From Ichthyophis bannanicus (taxonomy: Eukaryota; Chordata; Amphibia; Gymnophiona; Ichthyophiidae): a stretch of 64,000 bases of DNA. The notes under the pieces are model-generated. The model was given only the letters and a program-made list of their open reading frames with translations, ran no database searches and was not told the DNA's origin. Position numbers and translations under genes: made by a program. Shown here in pieces: positions 32,961 through 42,414 of the stretch (position 1 is its first letter; the number at the start of each line of letters is the position of its first letter). Where the stretch lies: assembly GCA_033557465.1 (NCBI GenBank), contig CM066033.1, positions 18,477,080 to 18,541,079 on the forward strand, written 5' to 3'.

Positions 32961-33599
32961 TTTGTGCATATTAAAAAGGCTTTAACAAGTGATATCTGTG
33001 AAAATTATTTCCCATAATGATTTGTTATTCAATACTAGTGACCGCTGAAGAGAGACTTTTTAACATAAGCAGCCTATATAGCAGTTTTTAAGTAACATAT
33101 GATCCTATTCTTTTTATTCTTAAACATGTTGATCTTCAAAAGTCTTTTTATACATACATTTGTTAGTATTAAGAAAGGATGATGCAGATTTTCTATATCT
33201 TTTATTTTTTTTTGAGTCTTTTGGTTACACTCCTGAAGCGCCTTCCTTGCGCTACGCAGCCACATCGAGTGTACCACTACTAGCTTCAGCTGTGAAGATA
33301 AGTTTTCAAATTGTTTGATGCATTGATGATTGTAGGCTTGCAACCAAATCAAATCAAATAAGTTGTAGTGAAGAGGTGTTTATGACTTATGAGGATGCGT
33401 GACCTAGAACCAAACAAAGGATCCTAATTTTGATTTAAGGCACAAAACTGAGGTCCTTTCCCCTTCTTTTATATAAGGTTTTTCAATTTGAGTTTTTTTC
33501 AAATTGCATTTGGTGTCATCATTAGGGTGAAAGAATAATTAGAAAAAAATCATTTTGGGAACAATATTCATAGATTATTTGTGTTGTTAATTATTAGTT
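32961..33599. other. No gene seen
   Basis: AT-rich. A 92-codon minus frame (33074-33352) has no recognisable domain. Likely decayed repeat. Confidence 0.4.
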
Positions 33600-33665
33600 T
33601 TGCGCATACCATGACAGTCATGAACCTCACTTCTAAGCCAAGGTATGTGGAGTATGATCTCCAGT
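33600..33665 (-). mobile_element. REL-type LINE tail fragment
   Basis: Minus strand carries CATACCTTGGCTTAGAAGTG and ATGACTGTCATGGTATG, the same tail as at 29843 and 34028. It directly follows an ERIHTG finger linker, so this copy contains only the last ~65 bp of the LINE. Confidence 0.65.
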
Positions 33666-33666
33666 G

Positions 33667-34020
33667 TGTATTCTTTCATGCATGTGCAGATTACTTTTTT
33701 GATTGAAGCTTTTATCACATTCAGAATATTTAAATTGTTCCAGTCCACTATGAATTATTTCATGCTTTCTTTGATCTGATTTTGATATAAAATGTTTATT
33801 ACATTCAGGTCTCAACTCATTTCTCTCCAGATTGTATTCTTTCATGAATTTTTAGGCCAGTTTTATAAGTAAAGTTTTTAATACATTGAGAACATTTAGA
33901 TGCCTTCTCTCCAGTATCTATTCTTTCATGAATTCTTAGGCTAGCTTTGTTAGCAAACCTCTTATCACATTGTGAACATTTAAATGTTTTTTCTCGGGGC
34001 GGTTTCTCCAAATGGGCTAG
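33667..34020 (-). pseudogene. C2H2 zinc-finger pseudogene fragment
   Basis: Reads KTFKCSQCDKRFANKASLRI (finger), KCSQCIKNFTYKTGLKIHER (finger), then a frameshift and further fingers including SKSDQRKHEIIHSG and SNLHMHERIHTG. About four or five fingers are recognisable. It resembles the main array at 34641 and is bounded by LINE tails on both sides. Confidence 0.75.
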
Positions 34021-34027
34021 TTCTGCA

Positions 34028-34172
34028 CATACTATAACAGTCATGAACCTCCCTAAGCCAGGGTGTGTGGAGGATGATTTCAGTCTCTCAAATTTACTGC
34101 TAATGCTCAGCCTAGTACTTGCATTGTGCCAAAAAAGCTTCCTTCTAGAGTTTGTAAGAAGTAACCAGCATG
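34028..34172 (-). mobile_element. REL-type LINE tail between finger blocks
   Basis: Same tail as above but longer, including the end of the coding region before the CTGGCTTAGGGAGGTTCATG motif. Finger sequence begins again within about 20 bp of its 3' end. Confidence 0.65.
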
Positions 34173-34179
34173 GCTAATT

Positions 34180-34640
34180 TTTTTCTAGCATGTATTCTTT
34201 CATGCATTTTTAGATTACCTTTTCACTTTAAGCTTTTATCACAGTCAAAACATTTAAATTGTTACACGCCAGTGTCTATTCTCTCATGCATTTGCAGACT
34301 AATTTTTAAAATGAAGCTTTTATCAAAGTAGGTCATTTAAATGGTTTCAGTCCACGATGAATTTGTTCATGTATTCTCTGATCAAATTTTGATATGAAAC
34401 ATTTATCACATTCAGAACACTTAAATCATTTCTCTCCAGAGTTTACTCTTTCATGACATTTTAGGCCACTTTCACAAGTAAAGCTTTTAACACATTGAGA
34501 ACATTTAAATTGCTTCTTTCCAGTGTGAATTCTTAGGCTAGCTTTAGTAGCAAACCTCAATCACATTGTGAACACTGAAATGGTTTTTCTCTAGAGGGCA
34601 TTCTTTCATGAATTTGTAGACTCCTTTTTTGATTGAAGCT
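34180..34640 (-). pseudogene. Decayed 3' fingers of the zinc-finger gene
   Basis: Continues the main array past its stop. Finger pieces such as SFNQKRSLQIHER and [10 protein letters not shown] remain, but stops and frameshifts accumulate. The array was once longer and lost its end after the stop at 34638-34640 arose. Confidence 0.75.
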
Positions 34641-36601
34641 TTAATCACATTCAGAACATTTAAATGGTTTCTCTCCAGAGTGTATTCTCTCATGAATTTG
34701 TAGATTACCTTTTCGATTGAAGCTTTTATCACATTCAGAACATTTAAATGGTTTCTCTCCAGTGTGTATTCTCTCATGAATTCGTAGACTACTTTTATGA
34801 GTGAAGGTTTTCTCACATTCAGAACATTTAAATGGTTTCTCTCCAGTGTGTATTCTCTTATGAATTCGTAGACTACTTTTATGAGTGAAGGTTTTCTCAC
34901 ATTCAGAACATTGAAATGGTTTCTCTCCAGTGTGTATTCTCTTATGAATTCGTAGACCACTTTTATGAGTGAAGGTTTTCTCACATTCAGAACATTTAAA
35001 TGGTTTCTCTCCCGTGTGTACTCTCTCATGAATTCGTAGATTACCTTTTCGATTGAAGCTTTTATTGCATTCAGAACATTTAAATGGTTTCTCTCCAGTG
35101 TGTATTCTCTCATGAATTTGTAGTTTACATTTTTGTTTGAAGCTTGTATCACATTCAGAACATTTAAATGGTTTCTCTCCCGTGTGTACTCTCTCATGAA
35201 TTCGTAGATTACTTTTGTTTTTGAAGCTTTTATCACATTCAGAACATTTAAATGGGTTCTCTCCAGTGTGTATTCTCTCATGAATTTGTAGATTACCTTT
35301 TTGATTGAAGCTTTTCTCACATTCAGAACATTTAAATGGGTTCTCTCCAGTGTGTATTCTCTCATGAATTTGTAGACTACATTTATGAGTGAAGGTTTTC
35401 TCACATTCAGAACATTTAAATGGTTTCTCTCCAGTGTGTATTCTCTCATGAATTTGTAGATTATCCTTTCGATTGAAGCTTTTATTGCATTCAGAACATT
35501 TAAATGGTTTCTCTCCAGTGTGTATTCTCTCATGAATTTGTAGATTACGTTTTTGTTTGAAGCTTTCCTCACATTCAGAACATTTAAATGGTTTCTCTCC
35601 AGTGTGTATTCTCTCATGAATTTCTAGCTTATCCTTTCGATTGAAGCTTTTATTGCATTCAGAACATTTAAATGGTTTCTCTCCAGTGTGTATTCTCTCA
35701 TGAATTTGTAGATTATACTTTCGATTGAAGCTTTTATTGCATTCAGAACATTTAAATGGTTTCTCTCCAGTGTGTATTCTCTCATGAATTTGTAGAATAT
35801 CCTTTCGATTGAAGCTTTTATTGCATTCAGAACATTTAAATGGTTTCTCTCCAGTGTGTATTCTCTCATGAATTTGTAGATTACGTTTTTGTTTGAAGCT
35901 TTTCTCACATTCAGAACTTTTAAATCGTTTTTCTCCAGTGTGTATTTTTTGATGAAATTGTAGATTACCTTTTCGATTGAAGCTTTTCTCACATTCAGAA
36001 CATTTAAATGGTTTCAGTCTACTATGAATTACTTCATGGTTTCTTTGATGTGATTTTGATTTAAAACATTTTCCACATTGAGAACATTTAAAGAGTTTGT
36101 CTCTAGTGTGGTTTCTTTCAGGAGTTCGTAAGTTAACTTTTTGATTGAAATTTTTATCACACTGCAAGAATTCAAATGGCTTCTGTGTTTTGAGAAATTT
36201 CTGATAAAATTTAATATGTGACCTGTGTGTAAAACATTTTTTACTTTCTGTACCCTGGAATGGCTTGACTTGACTATGAAACAGTGTTTCTGCTGTCAGG
36301 TTTGGCTTGTTAGTGCATCTTTCCTCACATGCTGTACATTGAAATGGTTTCACTTCTTCATTAAGCTTCTTACTTTGTTCAAAATGTGGACACTGATTGG
36401 AATTATCCTCTTTTTCAGTGTATGTGCTGGGCTTCTCTCTTTTTTGAGCTTTTTCTTTCCCTCTTGGCAATGTTACTCTACCGATACCTTCTTCACAGTC
36501 AGCTGAAGGATCTGTTCTGGAGGGGTACCTCTGTTTCCATTTCTTCCTCTGTTGCCCATTAAACATTTCCATTCTCTCACTGTTATGTCTGGATCCATTA
36601 C
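34641..36601 (-). CDS. Poly-C2H2 zinc-finger protein, last exon (KRAB-ZNF-like)
   Basis: From a plausible splice acceptor (polypyrimidine then AG at 36603-36602) the frame runs to a TAA at 34638-34640. The first Met of the frame is at 36572 (643 codons). A linker of about 80 residues with PSADCEEGIGRVTLP precedes three degenerate fingers and then about 17 fingers joined by HTGEKPFKCSEC linkers. One has lost its first Cys (KRFKSSECEKSF). DNA-contact segments fall into a few types (FNRKxNLQ, FKQKxxLQ, FTHKSxLR), indicating recent duplication of finger blocks. The product should be a nuclear DNA-binding protein, often a repressor in this class. No KRAB box lies in this exon. The stop cuts finger 21; the upstream 20 fingers could still function. 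Confidence 0.85.
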
Positions 36602-36923
36602 CTATTGAATATAAGTGAAAGTAAGATCACTAATTTTACAGCTATAGAGAAGGACACAGATAATGAATTATCCCCAAAGATATTTGCTGGGCTAAGGAGC
36701 CATACAGTATAAAAGAAATGGGAGCTGGTTTTGCTTGTAGACTGGTACAAGTCAGAAATGGCACATGAAGAGAGAAGAACAGACCACTGGATTTCATCCT
36801 ACTGGTTCTGGGTGTTTCATCCTCACCTCTAGCCTCCGCACTGAATCCCTTCACTCACATTACAGCTACTAAAGTCCACTGAGAATTTGTGAAAGACTCT
36901 GCAACTCCCAGATGGACTAGTTA
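36602..36923. other. Intron or flank of the zinc-finger gene
   Basis: No ORF or repeat recognised. Lies upstream (minus strand) of the finger exon and ends at the LTR element's target site. Earlier exons are not seen nearby. Confidence 0.5.
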
Positions 36924-36928
36924 TATTC

Positions 36929-37860
36929 TGTATTACTAATTAAAGATTTATGTGGATTTTTTTTTTTGGATCAGCAAAGATATTGTACTTTATTATAAGA
37001 AATTGAACTCATGAGCTATTCTGCCTGTGAGGACTCATGCTGAGCCAATTTACTAGCTCAGAGACCAAGGCTGTATTTATCTTAACACATCTAGCCTGGG
37101 GAGTGTTGAAAGGCCAGAAAGGGAGACAGAATTCTTCCCTTGGCCTTTGAACAATTCTCTTGGCCAATATAGAAACATTTGCCTAGATAATGTAAAAGCT
37201 TTGAGCTGATTCTAAAACCATGGGGGGTGTCTCCCTTGGCTGGAAAAAGCTGGATGAGTGACTCAACAGCTAACATTTCACGAGCACAGATTTGGCCCTG
37301 GCCAATCCTGGTGTGAACCATGTGCACAGGATTGGCTCTGACCAATCCTGATTTGAGCATACAGTGTGTTAACCTATGGCATGCAGGCAAGTTTGAATCT
37401 GTGTTAACCTATGGCAAGCAGCCAGCACAAGTTTGATTCTGTGTTAACCTATGGCATGCAGCCAGCATGAGTCTGGTTAAAGTACTTTAGGGGGACTCTC
37501 AGAAGGAAAGATGGGACTGCAACTGATATACGAGACAAGCGTTCCGGATTTTCCTCCTGAGTGATCGCTGAACAGTCCCCCACCTGGAGTGATGAGCTAT
37601 AATATCCAGTAAAAATATTAATGCTTACCTCTGTGCTTTATCATTATTTCAAAAGGACTTAATTTAATAAACTCATATTGCATTTACTAAAGTGTCTATG
37701 CATAGTCTGTGAGCTAAATGAATGACAGGGTTAACTCATATTGTATTTGGGCTAATGAGTGACAGAGTTAACTCATACTGTATGTGCCAGAATATTTTTG
37801 CCTAGTCAGTGAACTAGTGAGTGACAGGGTTAAAGGAAAAGCGTAAAACTTGGCAATACA
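36929..37860 (+). repeat. Left LTR (932 bp)
   Basis: Contains three imperfect direct repeats around GTGTTAACCTATGGCATGCA (about 37363-37470) that could act as U3 enhancer repeats, AATAAA at about 37668, and a second set around TTAACTCATATTGTAT (37725-37785). Differs from the right LTR at four single bases and by two Ts in the run at 36957-36967. Confidence 0.92.
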
Positions 37861-37864
37861 TAAA

Positions 37865-37881
37865 TGGCGACGAGGATGGGA
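37865..37881 (+). promoter_or_regulatory. Putative primer-binding site
   Basis: TGGCGACGAGGATGGGA begins four bases after the LTR end, the normal place and TGG start of a tRNA primer site. The matching tRNA was not identified. Confidence 0.6.
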
Positions 37882-39031
37882 TGTCCTAAATTATTACATA
37901 ATGATAAGCTCAAGGGAACAGGGACCCTAGGACAACAGACCTGGGTGTTGTTAATAGCATATAGGAATCGAGCACTGGATAGAGAAAATCCAGGACGGAG
38001 AGAGTATAGATCTGCGTGGCCAAGCATGAAGAATCTCAGATGTCTGCAGCTTTTGGGGATGTATGATGAGAAATCTGCTGAAGTGAATTCAGGACAGAGA
38101 GAGAGAGTGGATCTGCTTGGGCCAGCATGAAGGATCCCAGACTCCTGCAGACTCCGCTGAGTTCTCCCAGCTGATGTTACTAGGCTGCATGATGTAAAGT
38201 TTGGTGAAGTGAATATTCTTTGTAAATAGCTGTACTATCTCATAACTTTTTTAGTGAAGTATTACCGGTATTCTTCTGTAATTAAGTGTGTTTAGCTTTG
38301 CTTTCTAATTTTCTTTTCTGACCACTCATGTGTGACTGGGAGAGCTGTTTGCTTTTCTTGCTTTGTTTGTGGATAAACTGCACGTCTTAATTACAAGGTG
38401 TTAACCTTTGATGTAGTAAGATATTTGGTACCAGGAGTGAGGGGTTTAAGAAAAGATTATGTATTAACAGAAAAGAGTGAAGAATGCAAATAGTGTAAAA
38501 ATGTGAATATTGTAAATATGCCTGCATATCTAATGTGATGCCTATCTTTTAAGGTCCCCGGTTAAAAGAAACTCTGATCAGATAGGTATAATGCACTTGC
38601 AAGCTTTGATTTGTTCTGTATTCAAACTGTTTTTTCTTTTATTACTGGCTACTCCAGTAGATTTTATAGTCCCTGAATGCTGAAGTGACTAGAACAAACA
38701 AACCAGGCATGAAACATTTTTTTTTTACCTCCAAAGTGGAGGTTGAGAATCCTGACAGGACAATGGGGCATTAAATCTTGAGTAAATAAGAAGGTAATCT
38801 TTATCATTAATATGTTATGCATCTATTCTTTGTCTTTGACTGTATATGCTACCAAACAAGCTTAAAAGTTAAAGGAGGATTTTTTTAAATTGTGGCAAGC
38901 ACCCCAGGGGGCATAGTTAAACATAAACAGCTATAACTATAGGTTAATTGTTTAGCCACATTTGCATGAAGGACACAAGACAATGGTTCATTCTACTGGC
39001 TGTGTTGAAGATAACATGTTAATTTAAAAGT
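37882..39031 (+). other. LTR-element leader, no gene seen
   Basis: Contains two diverged ~75-bp tandem copies (about 37973-38050 and 38071-38148) with GGACAGAGAGAG and GGCCAGCATGAAG, by position near a packaging region. A second TGG-type motif, TGGTACCAGGAGTGAGG, lies at 38428. No ORF longer than 90 codons is convincing. Confidence 0.5.
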
Positions 39032-39081
39032 AAGCGTAGTTACTCACCTGTAACAGGTGTTCTCCAGGAGCAGCAGGAATC

Positions 39082-39219
39082 AGTCCTCACTTATGGGTGA
39101 TGTCGGCGCCGACGGAGCCCTCGCGGAGCAATTTCCCCAGCTTTCAAAGAAAGCCTTTGGGAATTGCAGCACGCATGCGCGGTTCCCTTCCCGCCCAAGG
39201 GTGCCATCTTGCTCAGTCA
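39082..39219. repeat. DIRS-C left inverted terminal repeat
   Basis: Near-perfect reverse complement of 44678-44816, e.g. AGCTTTCAAAGAAAGCCTTT here and AAAGGCTTTCTTTGAAAGCT there. Confidence 0.93.
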
Positions 39220-39306
39220 GATGACATAGCGAAGAGACAGCAAAAAAAGATAGCAAAAACAATGTAATGCAATGACCGCAACTCCAAGGGGAGGAGGGAG
39301 GGTAGT

Positions 39307-39405
39307 GAGGACTGATTCCTGCTGCTCCTGGAGAACACCTGTTACAGGTGAGTAACTACGCTTTCTCCAGGACCAAGCAGGAAGTCAGTCCTCACTTATG
39401 GGACT
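39307..39405. repeat. DIRS-C internal complementary region
   Basis: Joins the reverse complement of the left outer end (CTGCTCCTGGAGAACACCTG and on to AACTACGCT) to that of the right outer end (TTCTCCAGGACCAAGCAGGA). This reconstructs the circle junction. Confidence 0.92.
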
Positions 39406-39540
39406 CCCAAGCTTAAGGCTACCGGAGGCCTCAAGCCGAAAAAAGGAGCTCCCTCGAGCTCGGCAGTACAGAAAGAAGGAATCTTCTCTGAAAACGCCCC
39501 CGGCCGGTAGCCCAACATCCGGGCCGGAGGGAGGAGTTGC

Positions 39541-42414
39541 CTAAACCTCAAAGAGATTGCGGAGGACTGCCTGTCCGAAAGCACTGTCCCTACGGGACTC
39601 CCTCTCCAGGCAGTAATGTGCTGCAAAGGTCTGGCTGGAAGACCAGGTAGCGGCCCGGCAGATGTCTGCCAACGGAACAGAGCGGAGATGTGCCACTGAC
39701 GCAGCCTTCGCCCTAACACGGTGAGCCGTGACTCGACTCTCCAACGAGAGGCCGGCTGCCTCATATGCCCAGGCGATACAGTCAGCCACCCAGATGGACA
39801 ACGTACGCTTGGAGACAGGAGTCCCCAACCTATTGGGGTCAAAGGAAACGAAAAGCTGAACAGCCTTTTGGTGCTCCCGCGTACGATCGAGGTAGAAGGA
39901 TAGGGCCCTCCTACAGTCCAGGGTGTGCAGAACCGTCTCAGCGCGGTTGGCATGCGGCCTGGGAAAGAAGGTGGGGAGAATCACCTCTTGGTTCATGTGG
40001 AAGGAAGAAACGACCTTCAGGAGAAACTTGGGGTGAGTCCGTAAGACCACCCTATTAGGGTAGAACCTGGTATAAGGAGGCTCAGACACTAGGGCCTGTA
40101 GCTCACTAACGCGCCTAGCGGAGGTGAGGGCCACCAAGAATAGCGTTTTCCAAGAAAGGAAACGAAGAGGACAGGTAGCCATAGGTTCAAAGGGCGGACA
40201 GGTAATCCGCTGCAGGACCACATTCAGATCCCAGTCAGGGGCTGGCGGACGCAGGGGGGGCTTTAGCAGGAGAAGCCCACGAAGAAAACGGGTCACCAAA
40301 GGGTGCGCCGACACAGGCCTGCCATCCACCGGAAAGTGATGTGCAGCGAGAGCACTGAGGTGGACCCTGACAGAGTTGGACTTAAGGCCGAGATTGGAAA
40401 GGTAGAACAAGTACTGCAGGACCACCTGGATAATGCAGGAGAAGGGGTCCTCAGACCACCTAGCACACCACACGGAAAACCGGCGCCACTTGAAGGCGTA
40501 GGATTTTCGGGTGGACGGCCGGCGAGAGGCCAAGACTACCTCCTCCACCTCTCGTGGCAGGTGGAGGGAGGCCAGGACTACCCTTTCAGCAGCCAAGCCA
40601 TCAGATGAAGGGCCCGGAGGTTGGGGTGCAAGAGAGTCCCCTGATCCTGAGTCAGGAGGTCGGGTTGAAACCCCAGAGGAAGAGGCGTGTCCGCCGCCAA
40701 CTGCAGCAGAAGCGGAAACCAGGGTTGCCTCGGCCACCTGGGGGCCACCAGGATCAGCGAAGCCCCGTCCCGGAGAACCTTGAATAGCGTCCGGGACACT
40801 AGCGGGGTGGGAGGAAAGGCGTATAGAAGGCCTTGGGACCACGGAATGAGGAAGGCATCCGCCGCTACCCTGAGAGGATGCGGGTGCCGGGAGCAGAACC
40901 GGGGAAGTTGCCGGTTGAGGGGACTGGCAAAGAGGTCCATGGTGGGGAGCCCCCACCGAAGGAAGAGCCTTTGGACAACCAGCGGGTCCAGGCGCCATTC
41001 GTGCGGCTGCAGGATTCTGCTCAACTTGTCGGCCAGGTGGTTTTCCTGGCCGGGCAGGTAAACGGCTTTGAGGAGAATGCCGTGATCGACGGCCCAGGAG
41101 CAGAGGCGCTGAGCTTCCTGACAGAGGGGGAGGGAGCCCGTGCCCCCCTGCTTGTTCACATAGAACATGGCGACCTGATTGTCGGTCTGAACCAGTACAG
41201 ACTGGTGAGACGTCAGGTGAGAGAAGGTGCGCAGGGCTAGACGGATGGCCCTGAGCTCCAGGAAGTTGATCTGCTGGGCAGACTCCCAGGGGGTCCACAG
41301 ACCCTGAGTGCACGACCCCTGGCAGTGTGCTCCCCACCCTAGGAGGGAGGCGTCCGAGGTCAGCACCAGGGCAGGCGGAGGAGGCTGGAAGGCCCCTCCC
41401 AGGAGGAGATTGGGAAGGTGAAGCCACCATTCCAGAGAGGAGACCAGGCGGTCGGAGACCTGAACCGAATCCGCAAGGCTCCCCGTGGCCTGATGCCATT
41501 GAGTGCGAAGGCTCCACTGGGCCGGCCTCATGTGCAGGCGTGCATTGGGAGTGACATGGACCGTGGAGGCCATGTGACCGAGTAACCTCAGGAAGCGCCT
41601 GGTGGGGACCTGGGACTGGCTGTGGAACTGGCTGGCCAGTGCCATGAGCCTGGTGGCCCTGTCCAGAGGAAGGAAGGCACGAGCTTGAAGAGTGTCCAGC
41701 CTTGCTCCGATGAACTCCAAGTTTTGGGAAGGGAGCAAAGTGGACTTTGCGAAGTTTATGACAAAGCCCAAGTGCTGTAGAAGAGCTACAGTGCGATGAG
41801 TGGCGTGAGTGACTTCTATGGACGAGGGGGCCCTGATGAGCCAGTCGTCCAAGTAAGGGAACACAAAGAGGCCCTGAAGTCTGAGATGAGCCGCCACCAC
41901 CGCGAGGCATTTTGTGAAGACTCTGGGGGCGGAAGACAGTCCGAAGGGTAGTACCCTGTACTGGTAATGATGTCCTCCCACAACAAATCTCAGATATTGT
42001 CTGTGGTCTGGATGAATAAGGATGTGGGTATAAGCATCCTTTAGATCCAAGGAGCATAGCCAATCTCCCTGCTGGAGGTAGGGCAGCAGGATTCCAAGGG
42101 TGAGCATCTTGAACTTTTCCCTCAGCAGGAACTTGTTGAGGTCGCGCAGGTCCAGGATGGGTCTGAGGCCGCCCGTCTTTTTCTGGACCAGAAAGTACCG
42201 GGAGTAGAAACCCTGGCCCCTCAGGTGATGGGGCACCGGTTCCACAGCCTGATCCCGAAGAAGACCTGCCAACTCCTGGAGCAGTAAGTCCCTGTGCAGA
42301 GGGGGCCGAGGAGGCTCCCCTGGAAAGTAGGAAGGAGGGACCTGGTGGAAATGCAGACGGTAGCCCTGTTTGACCACCTGAAGCACCCAGGCATCTGATG
42401 TGACGGCTGACCAC
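39541..42414 (-). CDS. DIRS-C tyrosine recombinase in a 957-codon frame overlapping RT
   Basis: The recombinase occupies the last ~360 codons: an N-terminal helical part with RRPSTRKSYAFKWRRFSVWC, the block LTSARRVSELQALV (catalytic Arg), TAHRVRAKAASVAHL (HxxR box), DICRAATWSSSQTFAAHYCL (helical segment and Tyr). The preceding ~590 codons overlap RT-RNase H in the -1 frame and have low-complexity Pro/Ser/Gly-rich composition. No Met codon lies in the stretch just before the recombinase N-terminus, so initiation at a nearby AUG is excluded; -1 frameshifting near the RT stop or a start within the overlap are options. Domain intact. Confidence 0.85.
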   Translation of the reverse strand: MVSRHIRCLGASGGQTGLPSAFPPGPSFLLSRGASSAPSAQGLTAPGVGRSSSGSGCGTGAPSPEGPGFLLPVLSGPEKDGRPQTHPGPARPQQVPAEGKVQDAHPWNPAALPPAGRLAMLLGSKGCLYPHPYSSRPQTISEICCGRTSLPVQGTTLRTVFRPQSLHKMPRGGGGSSQTSGPLCVPLLGRLAHQGPLVHRSHSRHSSHCSSSTALGLCHKLRKVHFAPFPKLGVHRSKAGHSSSSCLPSSGQGHQAHGTGQPVPQPVPGPHQALPEVTRSHGLHGPCHSQCTPAHEAGPVEPSHSMASGHGEPCGFGSGLRPPGLLSGMVASPSQSPPGRGLPASSACPGADLGRLPPRVGSTLPGVVHSGSVDPLGVCPADQLPGAQGHPSSPAHLLSPDVSPVCTGSDRQSGRHVLCEQAGGHGLPPPLSGSSAPLLLGRRSRHSPQSRLPARPGKPPGRQVEQNPAAARMAPGPAGCPKALPSVGAPHHGPLCQSPQPATSPVLLPAPASSQGSGGCLPHSVVPRPSIRLSSHPASVPDAIQGSPGRGFADPGGPQVAEATLVSASAAVGGGHASSSGVSTRPPDSGSGDSLAPQPPGPSSDGLAAERVVLASLHLPREVEEVVLASRRPSTRKSYAFKWRRFSVWCARWSEDPFSCIIQVVLQYLFYLSNLGLKSNSVRVHLSALAAHHFPVDGRPVSAHPLVTRFLRGLLLLKPPLRPPAPDWDLNVVLQRITCPPFEPMATCPLRFLSWKTLFLVALTSARRVSELQALVSEPPYTRFYPNRVVLRTHPKFLLKVVSSFHMNQEVILPTFFPRPHANRAETVLHTLDCRRALSFYLDRTREHQKAVQLFVSFDPNRLGTPVSKRTLSIWVADCIAWAYEAAGLSLESRVTAHRVRAKAASVAHLRSVPLADICRAATWSSSQTFAAHYCLERESRRDSAFGQAVLRNLFEV

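Noticed and set aside
34544..35617. 357-codon minus frame made of MREYTLERNHLNVLNV repeats
   Set aside because: It is the out-of-frame reading of the tandem zinc-finger array; repetition keeps it open.
34641..36100. 84-bp periodic repeats as satellite DNA
   Set aside because: The 84-bp period is one C2H2 finger (28 codons), with coding constraint visible.
37091..37390. 99-codon antisense frame, repeated at 53620-53919
   Set aside because: Identical only because it lies in the two LTRs; no recognisable domain.
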